64,000 bases of DNA from Aestuariivirga litoralis (GCF_003234965.1 NZ_QKVK01000003.1:372001-436000); one strand, 5' to 3'; shown: positions 25,382 through 34,339, counted from the stretch's first letter. The notes: generated by a model from the sequence alone, not told the origin. Numbers and translations: made by a program.

Positions 25382-26607
25382 CAGGCCTTCTCCTTGAACA
25401 GCACATTGCGGTTGATGATGAAGTTGTCGAAAAGCGGCAGGCTGGCCGCCCCTAGCGCGCGGGCGTCTGCCCCGATCGTGCCTTCGAGCACCGGAAATTC
25501 CGCCAGGCCCTGCCGGTCGACGCCGTTCAGGGCACGGTTCACGGCTTCCACGAAGCGGGCCCTCACCTGAAGCGGTATCGCCCCATCAACGACGATGGCG
25601 GAGCAGTCCAGGACTGCCATGATGCCGGCCGCCGCCGTTGCAACGTCGTGCGCCGCGCGCACGAGCCAGCGGTCGAGCGCGGGTCCAGCGCCTCGCCATT
25701 CGCCAAGATCTCTCCACAGCAGCTCCGGGTCACCACCGTCGCGGAGGATGTCGCGCTCCAGCGCCGCCAGCGAGGTCGAATGCACCAACTGTTCTGACTC
25801 ACCGCGTGCCGATGTTACGGGAAAGGAAGCAAGCGCCCCTGCATTGCCATGATGACCCAGATAGAGGCTTCCGTTCAGCACTACGCCGCCGCCGATGAAG
25901 TAGCCGAGGTAGAAATAGGCGAAGTCCTGCAGGTCGCGGCCATGGCCGAACAGCAGCTCAGCCGCGCAAGCCGCAGATGCGTCATTGCAGAAATGTATGG
26001 GCCAGGGAAAAAGCCTGGAGATTTCCGCCTGCAGGTCAAAGTCCTTCCATGCCAAGAGCACGTCAGCCGGTGCGCCAACGTCATCGGCCCAGTTCCAGAG
26101 CTGGAAAGGAGCGGCAATTCCCATGCCGCTGATACGCGCGCGCTGCTCCGTCGCCAAACCAGAAATCAACTCCTCGACCCCCGTGGTGACGAAGCTCATC
26201 ATCTCGGCCGGGGAAGGGAAGGTGTAAGGGCGGTGAATGGTGTGACGCACATTGCCGGCAAGGTCCAGGAGCATCAGGTCACCGGATCGGCGGCCCACCT
26301 TGAGCCCAATCGAGAAAGCGCCATTGGTGTCGAGCTCGAATGGAACCAGCGGCTGGCCGACCTTGCCCCGGCGCGGTGTCCGCCTCCGCAGCAGTCCGTC
26401 ACCCTCAAGCTGCCGAACGATGACCGAGACCGTCTGGGCCGAGAGGCCTGTCAATCTTGCCATTTCAGCCTTCGGCAGCTGTCCATGTAGCCGCACCAGC
26501 GACAGGATCAGCCGCTCGTTATAGAGCCTCACCCCCGTCTGGGTGGTGCCGCGCGAAAGCTCGGGGTAGGTGTCCCCGCGCGTGCCGCTGGCCCATTCGA
26601 TCGACAT
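25381..26607 (-). CDS. ROK-family transcriptional regulator
   Basis: 408 residues from ATG 26607; the longer frame from 26667 adds an atypical leader. N-terminal winged helix (AEMARLTGLSAQTVSVIVRQLEGDGLLRRR) then a ROK domain (SIGLKVGRRSGDLMLLDLAGNV; FIGGGVVLNGSLYLGHHGNAGALASFPV). The usual ROK zinc motif with clustered cysteines after this point is absent, as in several sugar repressors. Divergent from frcBCA with an inverted repeat between them at 26660-26700; by analogy with rhizobial FrcR it probably represses the transporter and responds to the imported sugar. Confidence 0.88.
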   Translation of the reverse strand: MSIEWASGTRGDTYPELSRGTTQTGVRLYNERLILSLVRLHGQLPKAEMARLTGLSAQTVSVIVRQLEGDGLLRRRTPRRGKVGQPLVPFELDTNGAFSIGLKVGRRSGDLMLLDLAGNVRHTIHRPYTFPSPAEMMSFVTTGVEELISGLATEQRARISGMGIAAPFQLWNWADDVGAPADVLLAWKDFDLQAEISRLFPWPIHFCNDASAACAAELLFGHGRDLQDFAYFYLGYFIGGGVVLNGSLYLGHHGNAGALASFPVTSARGESEQLVHSTSLAALERDILRDGGDPELLWRDLGEWRGAGPALDRWLVRAAHDVATAAAGIMAVLDCSAIVVDGAIPLQVRARFVEAVNRALNGVDRQGLAEFPVLEGTIGADARALGAASLPLFDNFIINRNVLFKEKA

Positions 26608-26659
26608 GCCAATCCCGTTCCCTGAGCAGAAGGCGCACAGATTTCCAGCAGCCCGGCAA

Positions 26660-26700
26660 CCTGTCAATCAATAAATCATTCCGGTTTACTTATTGACAGG
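26660..26700. promoter_or_regulatory. Inverted repeat: probable operator of the ROK regulator
   Basis: CCTGTCAAT (26660-26668) and its exact reverse complement ATTGACAGG (26692-26700) are separated by 23 bp with further AATAAAT/ACTTATT partial symmetry. The right arm contains TTGACA (26694-26699), a consensus -35 box pointing towards frcB. The -10 is weak (TGAGAT, 16 bp on). Binding here would block the frcB promoter and autoregulate the ROK gene. Confidence 0.6.
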
Positions 26701-26827
26701 GGTGATTTTTTGAGTTGAGATTGCGCCATGTGCAGGAGTGTGGAGTCACGTGCCCCTCTCGCACCGGTAGCAATTGATTGTCATCTAACCCCTTGATTGG
26801 GGACAACAAACTGATGGGAGGCCTACG

Positions 26828-27847
26828 TTGAAGACCCTTTTCAAAGCTGCTCTGCTCGGCGCCGCGGCGACCGTTGCTTTTGCCGTCACCCCCGCTCTCG
26901 CGGCTGACAGCGTCTGCCTGATCACCAAGAACAACACCAATCCCTTCTTCGTGAAGATGAAGGAAGGTGCAGAGGCCAAGGCCAAGGAACTCGGCATCGA
27001 GATCCAGGCCTTCGCCGGCAAGGTCGACGGTGACGCCGGCCCGCAGATCGAAGCCATCGAGAACTGCGTCGCCTCCGGCGCCAAGGGTATCCTGATCACC
27101 GCGTCGAACGACTCGGTCATTCCCGCCCTCAAGGAAGCCCGCGCCAAGGGCCTGCTGGTCATCGCCCTCGACACGCCGATCGGCGACGCCGAAGCCGCCG
27201 ACTCGACCTTCGCCACCGACAACTTCCAGGCCGGCGTGCTCATCGGCAAGTGGGCCAAGGCCCAGCTCGGCGACAAGGCCGCCACCGCGAAGATCGGCAT
27301 GCTGGACATCAACAAGGACAACATCTCGGTCGACGTGCTGCGTGACACCGGCTTCCTCACCGGCTTCGGCATCGAGGTTCCGGACGGCAAGGTGCTGGGC
27401 TCCGAGAAGGATCCCCGCGTGATCGGCCACGAAACCTCGAACGCCAACCCCGAGGGCGGCCTCAAGGCGGTGGAGAACCTCCTCGCCAAGGACCCGGACA
27501 TGAACGTGATCTACACGATCAACGAGCCGGCCGCCGAGGGCGCCTACCAGGCCATGAAGGCCGCGGGCAAGGAGAACCAGGCGATCATCGTGTCGGTCGA
27601 CGGCGGCTGCCCGGGCGTGCAGAACGTCAAGGCCGGCGTCATCGGCGCCACCTCCATGCAGTTCCCGCTGCTGATGGCCTCGAAGGGCGTGGAAGCCATC
27701 GCCGCCTTCGCCAAGGACGGCACCAAGCCGGCCAACTCCGAAGGCCTGACCTTCTTCAACACGGGCGTGCAGCTGATCACCGACAAGCCGGTGGATGGCC
27801 TCGACTCCAAGACCTCGGAAGAAGGCCTGAAGCTCTGCTGGGGCTGA
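26828..27847 (+). CDS. frcB: Sugar ABC transporter, periplasmic binding protein (FrcB-like)
   Basis: 339 residues from TTG 26828, preceded by GGGAGG; the codons after it encode a standard signal peptide (KTLFKAALLGAAATVAFAVTPALAA). Mature part is a type-1 periplasmic binding protein: VCLITKNNTNPFFVKMKEGAEAKAKELG, ITASNDSVIPALKEARAKGLLVIALDTP and VSVDGGCPGVQNVK. It closely resembles the rhizobial fructose/mannose/ribose-type FrcB group. First gene of frcBCA; its strong codon bias towards C/G-ending codons and heavy lysine use are typical of abundant binding proteins. Exact sugar uncertain: fructose is likely, though the adjacent FucU points to a sugar with slow mutarotation. Confidence 0.88.
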   Translation: MKTLFKAALLGAAATVAFAVTPALAADSVCLITKNNTNPFFVKMKEGAEAKAKELGIEIQAFAGKVDGDAGPQIEAIENCVASGAKGILITASNDSVIPALKEARAKGLLVIALDTPIGDAEAADSTFATDNFQAGVLIGKWAKAQLGDKAATAKIGMLDINKDNISVDVLRDTGFLTGFGIEVPDGKVLGSEKDPRVIGHETSNANPEGGLKAVENLLAKDPDMNVIYTINEPAAEGAYQAMKAAGKENQAIIVSVDGGCPGVQNVKAGVIGATSMQFPLLMASKGVEAIAAFAKDGTKPANSEGLTFFNTGVQLITDKPVDGLDSKTSEEGLKLCWG

Positions 27848-27956
27848 TCCCGAAGCAGATTTTCTGAGTTGAACAGCGTGGGGGGCGGCCTTAACGTCGC
27901 CCCTCAAACAAGATGCGGGAAAACACCCGCACATGACTCGTACTGGGGTAGGGAAC

Positions 27957-29042
27957 ATGAGCGACACCGGTCAGCCGACGAAAACCGTTTCTGATTTTGA
28001 GGCGACGCTCACCAAGGCCGATACCTCGGTTGCGTCCTTTGAAACCGAACACCTGACAGGGCTGCAGAAGCTGCGTATCTTCCTGCAGGCCTATCCGGTT
28101 GCCGTGCCGGTGTTCGTGCTCATTCTTTCGCTGTTTCTGTTCTCCTTCACCACGGACGGCCGGATCGTACAGCCCGGCAACCTTTCCACCATCCTGAAGC
28201 AGATCACGCCGATCGGCATCGTCGCCATCGCACAAACCATCATCATCCTCACCGCCGGCATCGACCTGTCGATCGGGGCCATCATGGTGCTGGCATCGAT
28301 TATCATGGGCAAGCTTGCGGTGCAGGCTGGCGTACCTGCTCCTGCCGCCATTGCCATCGGCGCCTTCGCGGGTGGTCTCATGGGCTACTTCAACGGATTC
28401 CTCGTCACCCGCCTGCGCCTGCCACCCTTCATCGTGACGCTCGGTACGCTCTACATCTACCAGGCGCTCAAACTCTGGTATTCGAATTCGGAGTCGATCC
28501 GCAATGTCGATACGGAGGCGGCTGCTCCGTTGCTCATCTGGTTTGGCAAGGTCATCTCGATCGCAGGCTTCCAGATCCTCTACGGCACCGTTGCCTTCCT
28601 GCTGCTCGCCTGGCTGATGACCTATGTGCTGAAGCACACTGCCTGGGGACGCCACGTCTATGCTGTCGGTGACGATCTCAGCGGCGCCATGCTCTCCGGT
28701 GTCCAGACGGACAAGGTGCTGCGTTCGGTCTATGCAGTCGCTGGCGTCATCGCTGCCTTTGCCGGCCTGGTTCTCATCGGCCGCGTCGGCGGAACGGTCA
28801 CGCCCCTCGCAGGCGAAACCGCCAATCTCGACTCCATCACCGCCGTCGTGATCGGCGGCACGTCGCTGTTCGGCGGCCGCGGCACCATCGTCGGATCGGT
28901 CCTCGGCGCCATCATCGTCGGCGTGTTTCGCTTCGGCCTGTCGCTCTCGAAGGTCGATGTGCTGTGGCAGGATTTCACCGTCGGCATCCTGATCATTGCG
29001 GCTGTCGCCATCGACCAGTGGATCCGCAAGGCATCGACCTGA
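27957..29042 (+). CDS. frcC: Sugar ABC transporter permease (FrcC-like)
   Basis: 361 residues from ATG 27957 (MSDTGQPTKT). A polar N-terminal tail of about 45 residues precedes eight to ten membrane segments; the family signature GIDLSIGAIMVLASIIMG and the GTSLFGGRGTIVGSVLGA motif for the ATPase contact are present. It forms the membrane channel for the FrcB ligand and fits the RbsC/FrcC class. Follows frcB by 110 bp and precedes frcA by 31 bp. Confidence 0.9.
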   Translation: MSDTGQPTKTVSDFEATLTKADTSVASFETEHLTGLQKLRIFLQAYPVAVPVFVLILSLFLFSFTTDGRIVQPGNLSTILKQITPIGIVAIAQTIIILTAGIDLSIGAIMVLASIIMGKLAVQAGVPAPAAIAIGAFAGGLMGYFNGFLVTRLRLPPFIVTLGTLYIYQALKLWYSNSESIRNVDTEAAAPLLIWFGKVISIAGFQILYGTVAFLLLAWLMTYVLKHTAWGRHVYAVGDDLSGAMLSGVQTDKVLRSVYAVAGVIAAFAGLVLIGRVGGTVTPLAGETANLDSITAVVIGGTSLFGGRGTIVGSVLGAIIVGVFRFGLSLSKVDVLWQDFTVGILIIAAVAIDQWIRKAST

Positions 29043-29073
29043 CACTTCAACGCTTCAAGCACGGGCACCCGTC

Positions 29074-29862
29074 ATGACCACATCCGTCACGCCGATCCTC
29101 ACGACCCACAACCTGGTGAAGCGCTATGGCCGCGTCACGGCCCTCGATCATTGCAACTTTGATCTCTATCCCAATGAGATACTGGCGGTGATCGGCGACA
29201 ATGGCGCAGGAAAGTCGACTCTCATCAAGGCCATTTGCGGCGCCGTGACACCCGACGAGGGCGAGATCAGGCTCGAGGGCAAGCCAGTACACTTCAAGTC
29301 GCCGCTGGATGCGCGCAATGCCGGCATCGAGACGGTATACCAGAACCTTGCCTTGTCTCCCGCGCTGTCGATCGCCGACAACATGTTCATGGGCCGCGAG
29401 ATCCGCAAGCCTGGCTTCCTCGGCTCCGTGCTGAAGAAGCTCGATCACAAGGCCATGGAGAAAATCGCCCGCGACAAGCTGAGCGAGCTCGGCCTCATGA
29501 CCATCCAGAACATCGGTCAGGCGGTGGAGACGCTCTCGGGCGGCCAACGCCAAGGCGTCGCCGTCGCGCGTGCTGCCGCTTTCGGCTCGAAGGTCGTGAT
29601 CATGGACGAGCCGACCGCCGCGTTGGGGGTCAAGGAATCGCGCCGCGTGCTGGAACTGATCCTCGACGTGAAGCGCCGCGGCCTTCCCATCGTCCTCATC
29701 TCGCACAACATGCCGCACGTCTTCGAAGTGGCGGACCGGATCCATATCCACCGCCTCGGCAAGCGCCTCTGTGTCATCAATCCGAAGGACTTCACCATGT
29801 CGGACGCAGTGGCCTTCATGACGGGTGCAAAGGCGCCGCCCCCCGAGTTGATGGCCGCCTGA
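29074..29862 (+). CDS. frcA: Sugar ABC transporter ATPase (FrcA-like, single domain)
   Basis: 262 residues from ATG 29074. Walker A GDNGAGKST, signature LSGGQRQGVAVARA, Walker B VVIMDEPTAALG and H-loop LISHNMPHV are all intact. One nucleotide-binding domain only, unlike the double-domain RbsA/XylG, which matches FrcA of rhizobia. Closes the transporter operon before a bidirectional terminator. A sugar kinase (frcK) follows frcA in Sinorhizobium; none is present here. Confidence 0.92.
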   Translation: MTTSVTPILTTHNLVKRYGRVTALDHCNFDLYPNEILAVIGDNGAGKSTLIKAICGAVTPDEGEIRLEGKPVHFKSPLDARNAGIETVYQNLALSPALSIADNMFMGREIRKPGFLGSVLKKLDHKAMEKIARDKLSELGLMTIQNIGQAVETLSGGQRQGVAVARAAAFGSKVVIMDEPTAALGVKESRRVLELILDVKRRGLPIVLISHNMPHVFEVADRIHIHRLGKRLCVINPKDFTMSDAVAFMTGAKAPPPELMAA

Positions 29863-29867
29863 GCGGG

Positions 29868-29894
29868 AAAAGCGCCGCCTCAGTGCGGCGTTTT
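29868..29894. terminator. Bidirectional rho-independent terminator
   Basis: AAAA-gCGCCGC / GCGGCG-TTTT: arms at 29873-29878 and 29885-29890, six-base loop, A-run on the left and T-run on the right. It sits just after frcA and overlaps the last codons of the convergent dehydrogenase gene, so it can serve both strands. Confidence 0.8.
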
Positions 29895-30818
29895 CCTTTC
29901 CTGGGCGCGTTTGTGGGCGGCAAGTGCCATCATCCGCCGGTCACGCCACTGGGTGGCATCGCCGAGCTTCTCGCGCGGCACAGCTGCGCGGCGTTCGGCA
30001 TCGAGCCGTGCTCCCATGTCTTCGGGCCAGGGCTCCGCGGCGGACTGGCTGTGCCCCACCCGACGGATGGTAGGTCCATAGCGCTCGAGATAGTCGGCCA
30101 CCCCATCGGGTGCGTTGAGGTCAATGGTCTCGATCGGTCCCATGAAGCTCCAGCGCAGTGCGAGCCCGTCCTTGATGGTCTTGTCGAGGTCTTCGGCACT
30201 TACATAGTCGTCGGCGATCAACCGAAACGCCTCGTTCAGCACCGCAAGCTGCAACCGGTTCAGGATGAAGCCCTCGATCTCGCGTTTCACGATGATGGGC
30301 GACATGCCACAACCTGCCATGAAATCGCGGGCACGCGAAATCACGTCCGGCTGGGTGAAGTCGGCCCCGCACAGTTCGACGATGGGGGCGAGATGCGGCG
30401 GGTTGAGCGGATGCGACACGAGGCAGCGCCTCCGTGTCGCAAGTTCGCCGAAGATGATGGACGGCATGATGGCCGACGTTGAGCTCGAGATGATGGCATT
30501 CGGTGGAGCCAGCCGCTCAACCTCGGTGAACAGGGCCTTCTTTGGTTCGGCGCGCTCGACGATGTTCTCCTGGATGAAGTCAACTCCCGCCAATGCTTGC
30601 GCAAGATCTGCCGCTCCGCTGATGCGTCGGAACGTACTTTCGGCATCCTCCAACAGTCCTGCCGACTGCATCTCGGGCAAGGTGCGCGCGATGTGGCCCT
30701 TGGCCTTCTCGACTTGGGCAGGGTCCTGGTCCCACAACACAACATCGTGCCCGCCGCGGGCGAAGACCATGGCCCATGAGCGGCCGATGAGGCCCGAACC
30801 GAGGATCGCCGCCCTCAC
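29880..30818 (-). CDS. 3-hydroxyacyl-CoA dehydrogenase-family NAD(P) oxidoreductase (lambda-crystallin/gulonate dehydrogenase-like)
   Basis: 312 residues from GTG 30818 (VRAAILGSGLIGRSWAM), which overlaps the aldo/keto reductase stop as GTGA; the longer upstream frame is only the shadow of that gene. Rossmann motif LGSGLIG, catalytic region SHPLNPPHLAPIVELCG with the active His, and C-terminal helical domain. The absence of a second CoA-binding domain and the length fit the lambda-crystallin/L-gulonate 3-dehydrogenase and carnitine-dehydrogenase-like group rather than beta-oxidation enzymes. In this cluster oxidation of a sugar-acid hydroxyl is the more likely job (inference). Confidence 0.82.
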   Translation of the reverse strand: MRAAILGSGLIGRSWAMVFARGGHDVVLWDQDPAQVEKAKGHIARTLPEMQSAGLLEDAESTFRRISGAADLAQALAGVDFIQENIVERAEPKKALFTEVERLAPPNAIISSSTSAIMPSIIFGELATRRRCLVSHPLNPPHLAPIVELCGADFTQPDVISRARDFMAGCGMSPIIVKREIEGFILNRLQLAVLNEAFRLIADDYVSAEDLDKTIKDGLALRWSFMGPIETIDLNAPDGVADYLERYGPTIRRVGHSQSAAEPWPEDMGARLDAERRAAVPREKLGDATQWRDRRMMALAAHKRAQERKTPH

Positions 30819-31840
30819 CGCGGCACCGGCGCGTCGGCGTGCAGCAGCCCCTCGGCCTTGAGGTCCTTCCACAGAGTCTTGGGAAGCTTCGCATCCATCG
30901 TGGCCACGTTCAGCGCCACTTCCTTCGGACTCACGCCTCCGGGGATCACGCTCACCACGTTCCGGTGGTGCAATGGAAAGCGCAGTGCAGCCTGGGCGAG
31001 CTTCACCTTGTGCCGCTTGCACACGGCCTCGATCTTCGCCACGCGCTCCAGGATCGCCTTGGGCGCGGGATCATAATTATACCAGGCGCCAGGCTTCGGA
31101 CCAGTGGCAAGAATGCCTGAGTTATAGGGGCCGCCCAGCACGATGCCGATGCCGCGTTCCTCGCACAGGGGCAGGAAGGAGTTGAGAGAGTCCTGCTCCA
31201 GCAGCGTGTAGCGGCCCGCCAGCAGGAAAATGTCGACATCGGAATTGCGTGTCAGGATCTCGCATACTTCCCACTCGTTGACGCCGGCGCCGAATGCCTT
31301 GATCACCTTCTCGCTGCGGAGCTTCTCCAGGGCCTTGATGCCACTGTTGAGAATCGTCTTCACATGCGCATCGCGCGCCGCCACGGTCTTGTGGTTGAAG
31401 ACGTCCACATCGTGAATGAAGATGACGTCGATCGAGTCGACGCCCAACCGCTCCAGCGAGAACTCGATCGACCGCATGAAGCCGTCATAGCTGTAGTCGT
31501 AGATTTCACGGCGTGACGGTGTGTCGAAGAACTTGCCTATCCCGGTACGCTGCTTGGGATCACACACTTCGAGGAGGCGCCCCACCTTGGTCGAAAGCAC
31601 ATAGTCCTTGCGCTTCTTGCCGAACAAGAATCGGTTGAGGCGCGTCTCCGACAGGCCGAGCCCATAGAGTGGCGCCGTGTCATAGTAGCGGATTCCCGCT
31701 TTCCATGCCGCGTCCAGCGTCCTTTGTGCCTCTTCCGGATCAACCGCCCTGTAAAGATTGCCGATTGGCGCCGTGCCGAAGCCCAACTCGGTGAAGGAGA
31801 TGGTTTCTCCGGACGGCGCCCTAAAGTTGCGCTTCTTCAT
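30815..31840 (-). CDS. Aldo/keto reductase, L-fucose (D-threo-aldose) dehydrogenase-like
   Basis: 341 residues from ATG 31840, coupled by ATGA to the GntR gene. AKR barrel with the catalytic set: Asp in YYDTAPLYG with its Tyr, Lys in LSTKVGRLL, and His in IFIHDVD. The sequence style (ELGFGTAPIGNLYRAVDPEEAQRTLDAAW; VIPGGVSPKEVALNV) matches D-threo-aldose 1-dehydrogenase/pyridoxal 4-dehydrogenase enzymes, which oxidise L-fucose to its lactone with NAD. With the FucU gene 6 kb away and the dehydratase next door, oxidative (non-phosphorylating) breakdown of L-fucose or a similar sugar is a good hypothesis. Pyridoxal as substrate cannot be ruled out. Confidence 0.85.
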   Translation of the reverse strand: MKKRNFRAPSGETISFTELGFGTAPIGNLYRAVDPEEAQRTLDAAWKAGIRYYDTAPLYGLGLSETRLNRFLFGKKRKDYVLSTKVGRLLEVCDPKQRTGIGKFFDTPSRREIYDYSYDGFMRSIEFSLERLGVDSIDVIFIHDVDVFNHKTVAARDAHVKTILNSGIKALEKLRSEKVIKAFGAGVNEWEVCEILTRNSDVDIFLLAGRYTLLEQDSLNSFLPLCEERGIGIVLGGPYNSGILATGPKPGAWYNYDPAPKAILERVAKIEAVCKRHKVKLAQAALRFPLHHRNVVSVIPGGVSPKEVALNVATMDAKLPKTLWKDLKAEGLLHADAPVPR

Positions 31841-32568
31841 GTCGCAAGTCCTCCCGCGGTGTTGAGATCGGCGAAAAGCTCTGGCCTCTCGCGCGCGAAT
31901 GTTTCCAGCTCTGTCATGACTGCATCGAGGTGCATGTACATGGCGCGCGCTGCGGCGTCGCCGTCGCGGGCCTCCAGCGCCGTCACGATGGCCCGGTGTT
32001 CGGCGAGGGTGAGTTCGACGCGGCGCCGGGTGTTCAGAAGCTGTCTGACGCGGTCGAGCCCCAGCCGTGCCGTTTCCGTTGCAGTCCGCACCCGTTCGAA
32101 ACCGAGGTGATCTTGCAGCAGAGCATGAAAGGCCAGGTCGAAGCCATGGAAGCCCTTCAGGTCCTGTGCATCGATCGCGGCCCGCTGATAGCGCAGGTTG
32201 CTGGCCAGCTGTTGCAGAAGGCTGGGTCCGCTGTGGGGAGCAAGCCACCTTACCGTTTCCACTTCCAGGGCGCGGCGGAGAAACATGTTCTCGCGTGCAT
32301 CGGATATCTTGATGAGCGCGACGCGGGAGCCGCTTTGCGGAATGATGTCGACCAGTCCTTCCGCCGCGAGACGGTTCATAGCCTCGCCAACGGGGAAGCG
32401 TGAAACGCCCATGCGGGCCGCAATTGCAGGTTTATCCAGGACTTCGCCGGGTTTCAGATCCAGCTGGACGATGGCTTCCCGAAGTGCCGCGTGGACGCGC
32501 GCTGTTGCACCCTTTGTCGAAGGTCGTCCCGGACTCAAGAATTCATAGGTGACGTCATCGACTGGCAT
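31837..32568 (-). CDS. GntR-family regulator (FadR/FCD type)
   Basis: 243 residues. N-terminal winged helix (LDKPAIAARMGVSRFPVGEAMNRLAAEGLVDI) and C-terminal all-helical FCD ligand domain (FLRRALEVETVRWLAP; FDLAFHALLQDHLGFERV; EHRAIVTALEARDGDAAARAMYMHLDAV) with the histidines that bind a metal in many FCD proteins. First gene of the regulator-reductase-dehydrogenase operon and divergent from the UxaA-like dehydratase gene across 59 bp, so it probably controls both sides in response to a sugar acid. The sequence CTAACATGTTAGC at the start region (32569-32582) is a palindrome and a candidate operator. Confidence 0.9.
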   Translation of the reverse strand: MPVDDVTYEFLSPGRPSTKGATARVHAALREAIVQLDLKPGEVLDKPAIAARMGVSRFPVGEAMNRLAAEGLVDIIPQSGSRVALIKISDARENMFLRRALEVETVRWLAPHSGPSLLQQLASNLRYQRAAIDAQDLKGFHGFDLAFHALLQDHLGFERVRTATETARLGLDRVRQLLNTRRRVELTLAEHRAIVTALEARDGDAAARAMYMHLDAVMTELETFARERPELFADLNTAGGLAT

Positions 32569-32569
32569 G

Positions 32570-32582
32570 CTAACATGTTAGC
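32570..32582. promoter_or_regulatory. Palindrome TAACATGTTA: candidate GntR operator
   Basis: The gap between the GntR gene and the dehydratase gene contains GCTAACATGTTAGC (about 32569-32582), a perfect 14-bp palindrome directly abutting the regulator's start codon. GntR/FCD regulators bind short palindromes of this kind, and the position suits autorepression and control of the divergent gene. Confidence 0.55.
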
Positions 32583-32627
32583 GATATTCCACCAGCGGGC
32601 AAGCCCCGCAACACGCAAGCGAGTCCC

Positions 32628-34166
32628 ATGATGATTGCAACCGTGCCGAAACAACCCCGCATGCTTCGCCTGTCTGCTGCGGACAACGTCCTCGTTGCCA
32701 TCGACACGGTTGACAAGGGGTCGGATGCCCCGGAGGGCATCACGGCATTGGACCGCATCGGCAAGGGCCATAAGATGGCCTCAGCCGCGATCCGATCCGG
32801 GGATGCGGTCCGCAAGTTCGGGCAGATCATCGGCTTCGCGAAACAGGACATCCCCAAGGGCGCCTGGGTTCATGAACACAATACGGGCATGCAGGACTTC
32901 GACCGCGACTACGCCTTTGCGCAGGATGCAAGATCGGAGGACATACTGCCGCTGGCGCAGCAGGCGACCTTCCTGGGCTATCGCCGCGCCAACGGCAAGG
33001 TGGGCACGCGCAACTACATCGGCGTGCTCACCTCGGTCAATTGCTCTGCCACCGTCGCGGGGTTCATTGCGGAGGAGGTGAAGCGATCCGGAATGCTGAA
33101 CGATTATCCGAACATAGATGGTATCGTCGCACTCAAGATGGACAATGGCTGCGTCGTCGACTACCGCGGCGTGATCTTCGATATCCTGAAGCGTACGGCC
33201 TGGGGCTACGCCACCAACCCCAACATGGGTGGCGTGCTGATGGTCGGACTGGGCTGCGAAGGGTTCCAGATTCCGCGCTTCAAGGAAGCCTATGGGGTGG
33301 TCGAGAACGAAACCTTCCGGACCATGACCATCCAGGAGACGGGAGGCACGAAAAAGACGGTTGCAGCAGGGGTCGCGGCCATTCGCGAGATGCTGCCCCA
33401 CGTCAACAACGTGCACCGCGAAACCTGCCATGCCTCGGAGCTGATCGTGGCCCTTCAGTGTGGCGGATCGGATGGTTACTCGGGCATTACCGCCAACCCG
33501 GCGCTCGGTGCGGCGGTGGACATCCTGGTGCGGCACGGCGGCACCGGCATCCTGTCGGAAACACCGGAAATCTATGGCGCGGAACACCTGCTCACCCGCC
33601 GCGCGGCCAACCGCGAGGTCGGCGAGAGGCTCGTCGAGATCATCAAGTGGTGGGAGGACTACACGAAGCGTAACAATATGGAAATGAACAACAATCCCTC
33701 ACCGGGCAACAAGCTGGGCGGGTTGACGACCATCCTAGAGAAGTCGCTGGGCGCGGCCGCCAAGGGCGGTTCGACGACGTTGCGCCACGTCTATCGCTAT
33801 GCTGAGCCGGTGACGGGGCGTGGTTTCGTTTTCATGGATACGCCGGGATATGACCCCGTGGCGGCAACGGGCCAGGTGGCGGGCGGTGCAAACCTGCTTT
33901 GCTTCACCACGGGGCGTGGTTCCGCCTATGGCTGCAAGCCCGTTCCGTCTATCAAACTGGCAACGAATACAGATATTTACACGCGCATGATCGACGACAT
34001 GGACATCAACTGCGGCGACATCCTCGACGGTGTGTCGATCGAGGCGAAGGGCCAGCAGATCTTCGAACTCATGCTGAAGGTGGCCTCGGGGCAGAAGACC
34101 AAGTCGGAAGAACTCGGCTATGGCGACAACGAGTATGTTCCCTGGCATGTCGGCGCGATGATGTAG
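32628..34166 (+). CDS. UxaA/GarD-family sugar-acid dehydratase (altronate dehydratase-like)
   Basis: 512 residues. N-terminal SAF domain (about 12-95, DNVLVAIDTVDKGSDAPEGI), then the UxaA core (YRRANGKVGTRNYIGVLTSVNCSATVA; CHASELIVALQCGGSDGYSGITANPALG) and the C-terminal part with NPSPGNKLGGLTTILEKSLGA. The family removes water from altronate, galactarate and related aldonic/aldaric acids using a metal bound by conserved Cys/His. Full two-domain length matches UxaA. Divergent from the GntR operon. Substrate assignment needs activity data; L-fuconate or altronate fits the neighbours. Confidence 0.88.
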   Translation: MMIATVPKQPRMLRLSAADNVLVAIDTVDKGSDAPEGITALDRIGKGHKMASAAIRSGDAVRKFGQIIGFAKQDIPKGAWVHEHNTGMQDFDRDYAFAQDARSEDILPLAQQATFLGYRRANGKVGTRNYIGVLTSVNCSATVAGFIAEEVKRSGMLNDYPNIDGIVALKMDNGCVVDYRGVIFDILKRTAWGYATNPNMGGVLMVGLGCEGFQIPRFKEAYGVVENETFRTMTIQETGGTKKTVAAGVAAIREMLPHVNNVHRETCHASELIVALQCGGSDGYSGITANPALGAAVDILVRHGGTGILSETPEIYGAEHLLTRRAANREVGERLVEIIKWWEDYTKRNNMEMNNNPSPGNKLGGLTTILEKSLGAAAKGGSTTLRHVYRYAEPVTGRGFVFMDTPGYDPVAATGQVAGGANLLCFTTGRGSAYGCKPVPSIKLATNTDIYTRMIDDMDINCGDILDGVSIEAKGQQIFELMLKVASGQKTKSEELGYGDNEYVPWHVGAMM

Positions 34167-34185
34167 ATGCATTCTGGGCGTCTTG

Positions 34186-34220
34186 CGGATGCATTTCGGA
34201 TGCATTCCGGATGCCGTCCG
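34186..34220. repeat. Short tandem repeat with unit CGGATGCATTY
   Basis: CGGATGCATTT, CGGATGCATTC and CGGATGCCGTC lie head to tail, and a fourth relative (GATGCATTCTGGG) sits 20 bp upstream. The array occupies the 173-bp gap between the dehydratase and the PBP1A gene. It may be a regulatory site or a slippage product. Confidence 0.4.
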
Positions 34221-34339
34221 GGTCATCATTGCACCATGTTTGCGAACCATTGCTTTTCCCCGGCGGCGGATGCCGGGTTCACGGCACGTAAAGCCGTCAC
34301 CCGCTAGTCTTGCCCCTTGTCCGGGGTGCCGGGGGAGTG

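Noticed and set aside
34186-34220. CRISPR-like array
   Set aside because: Three short head-to-tail units without spacers; a simple tandem repeat.
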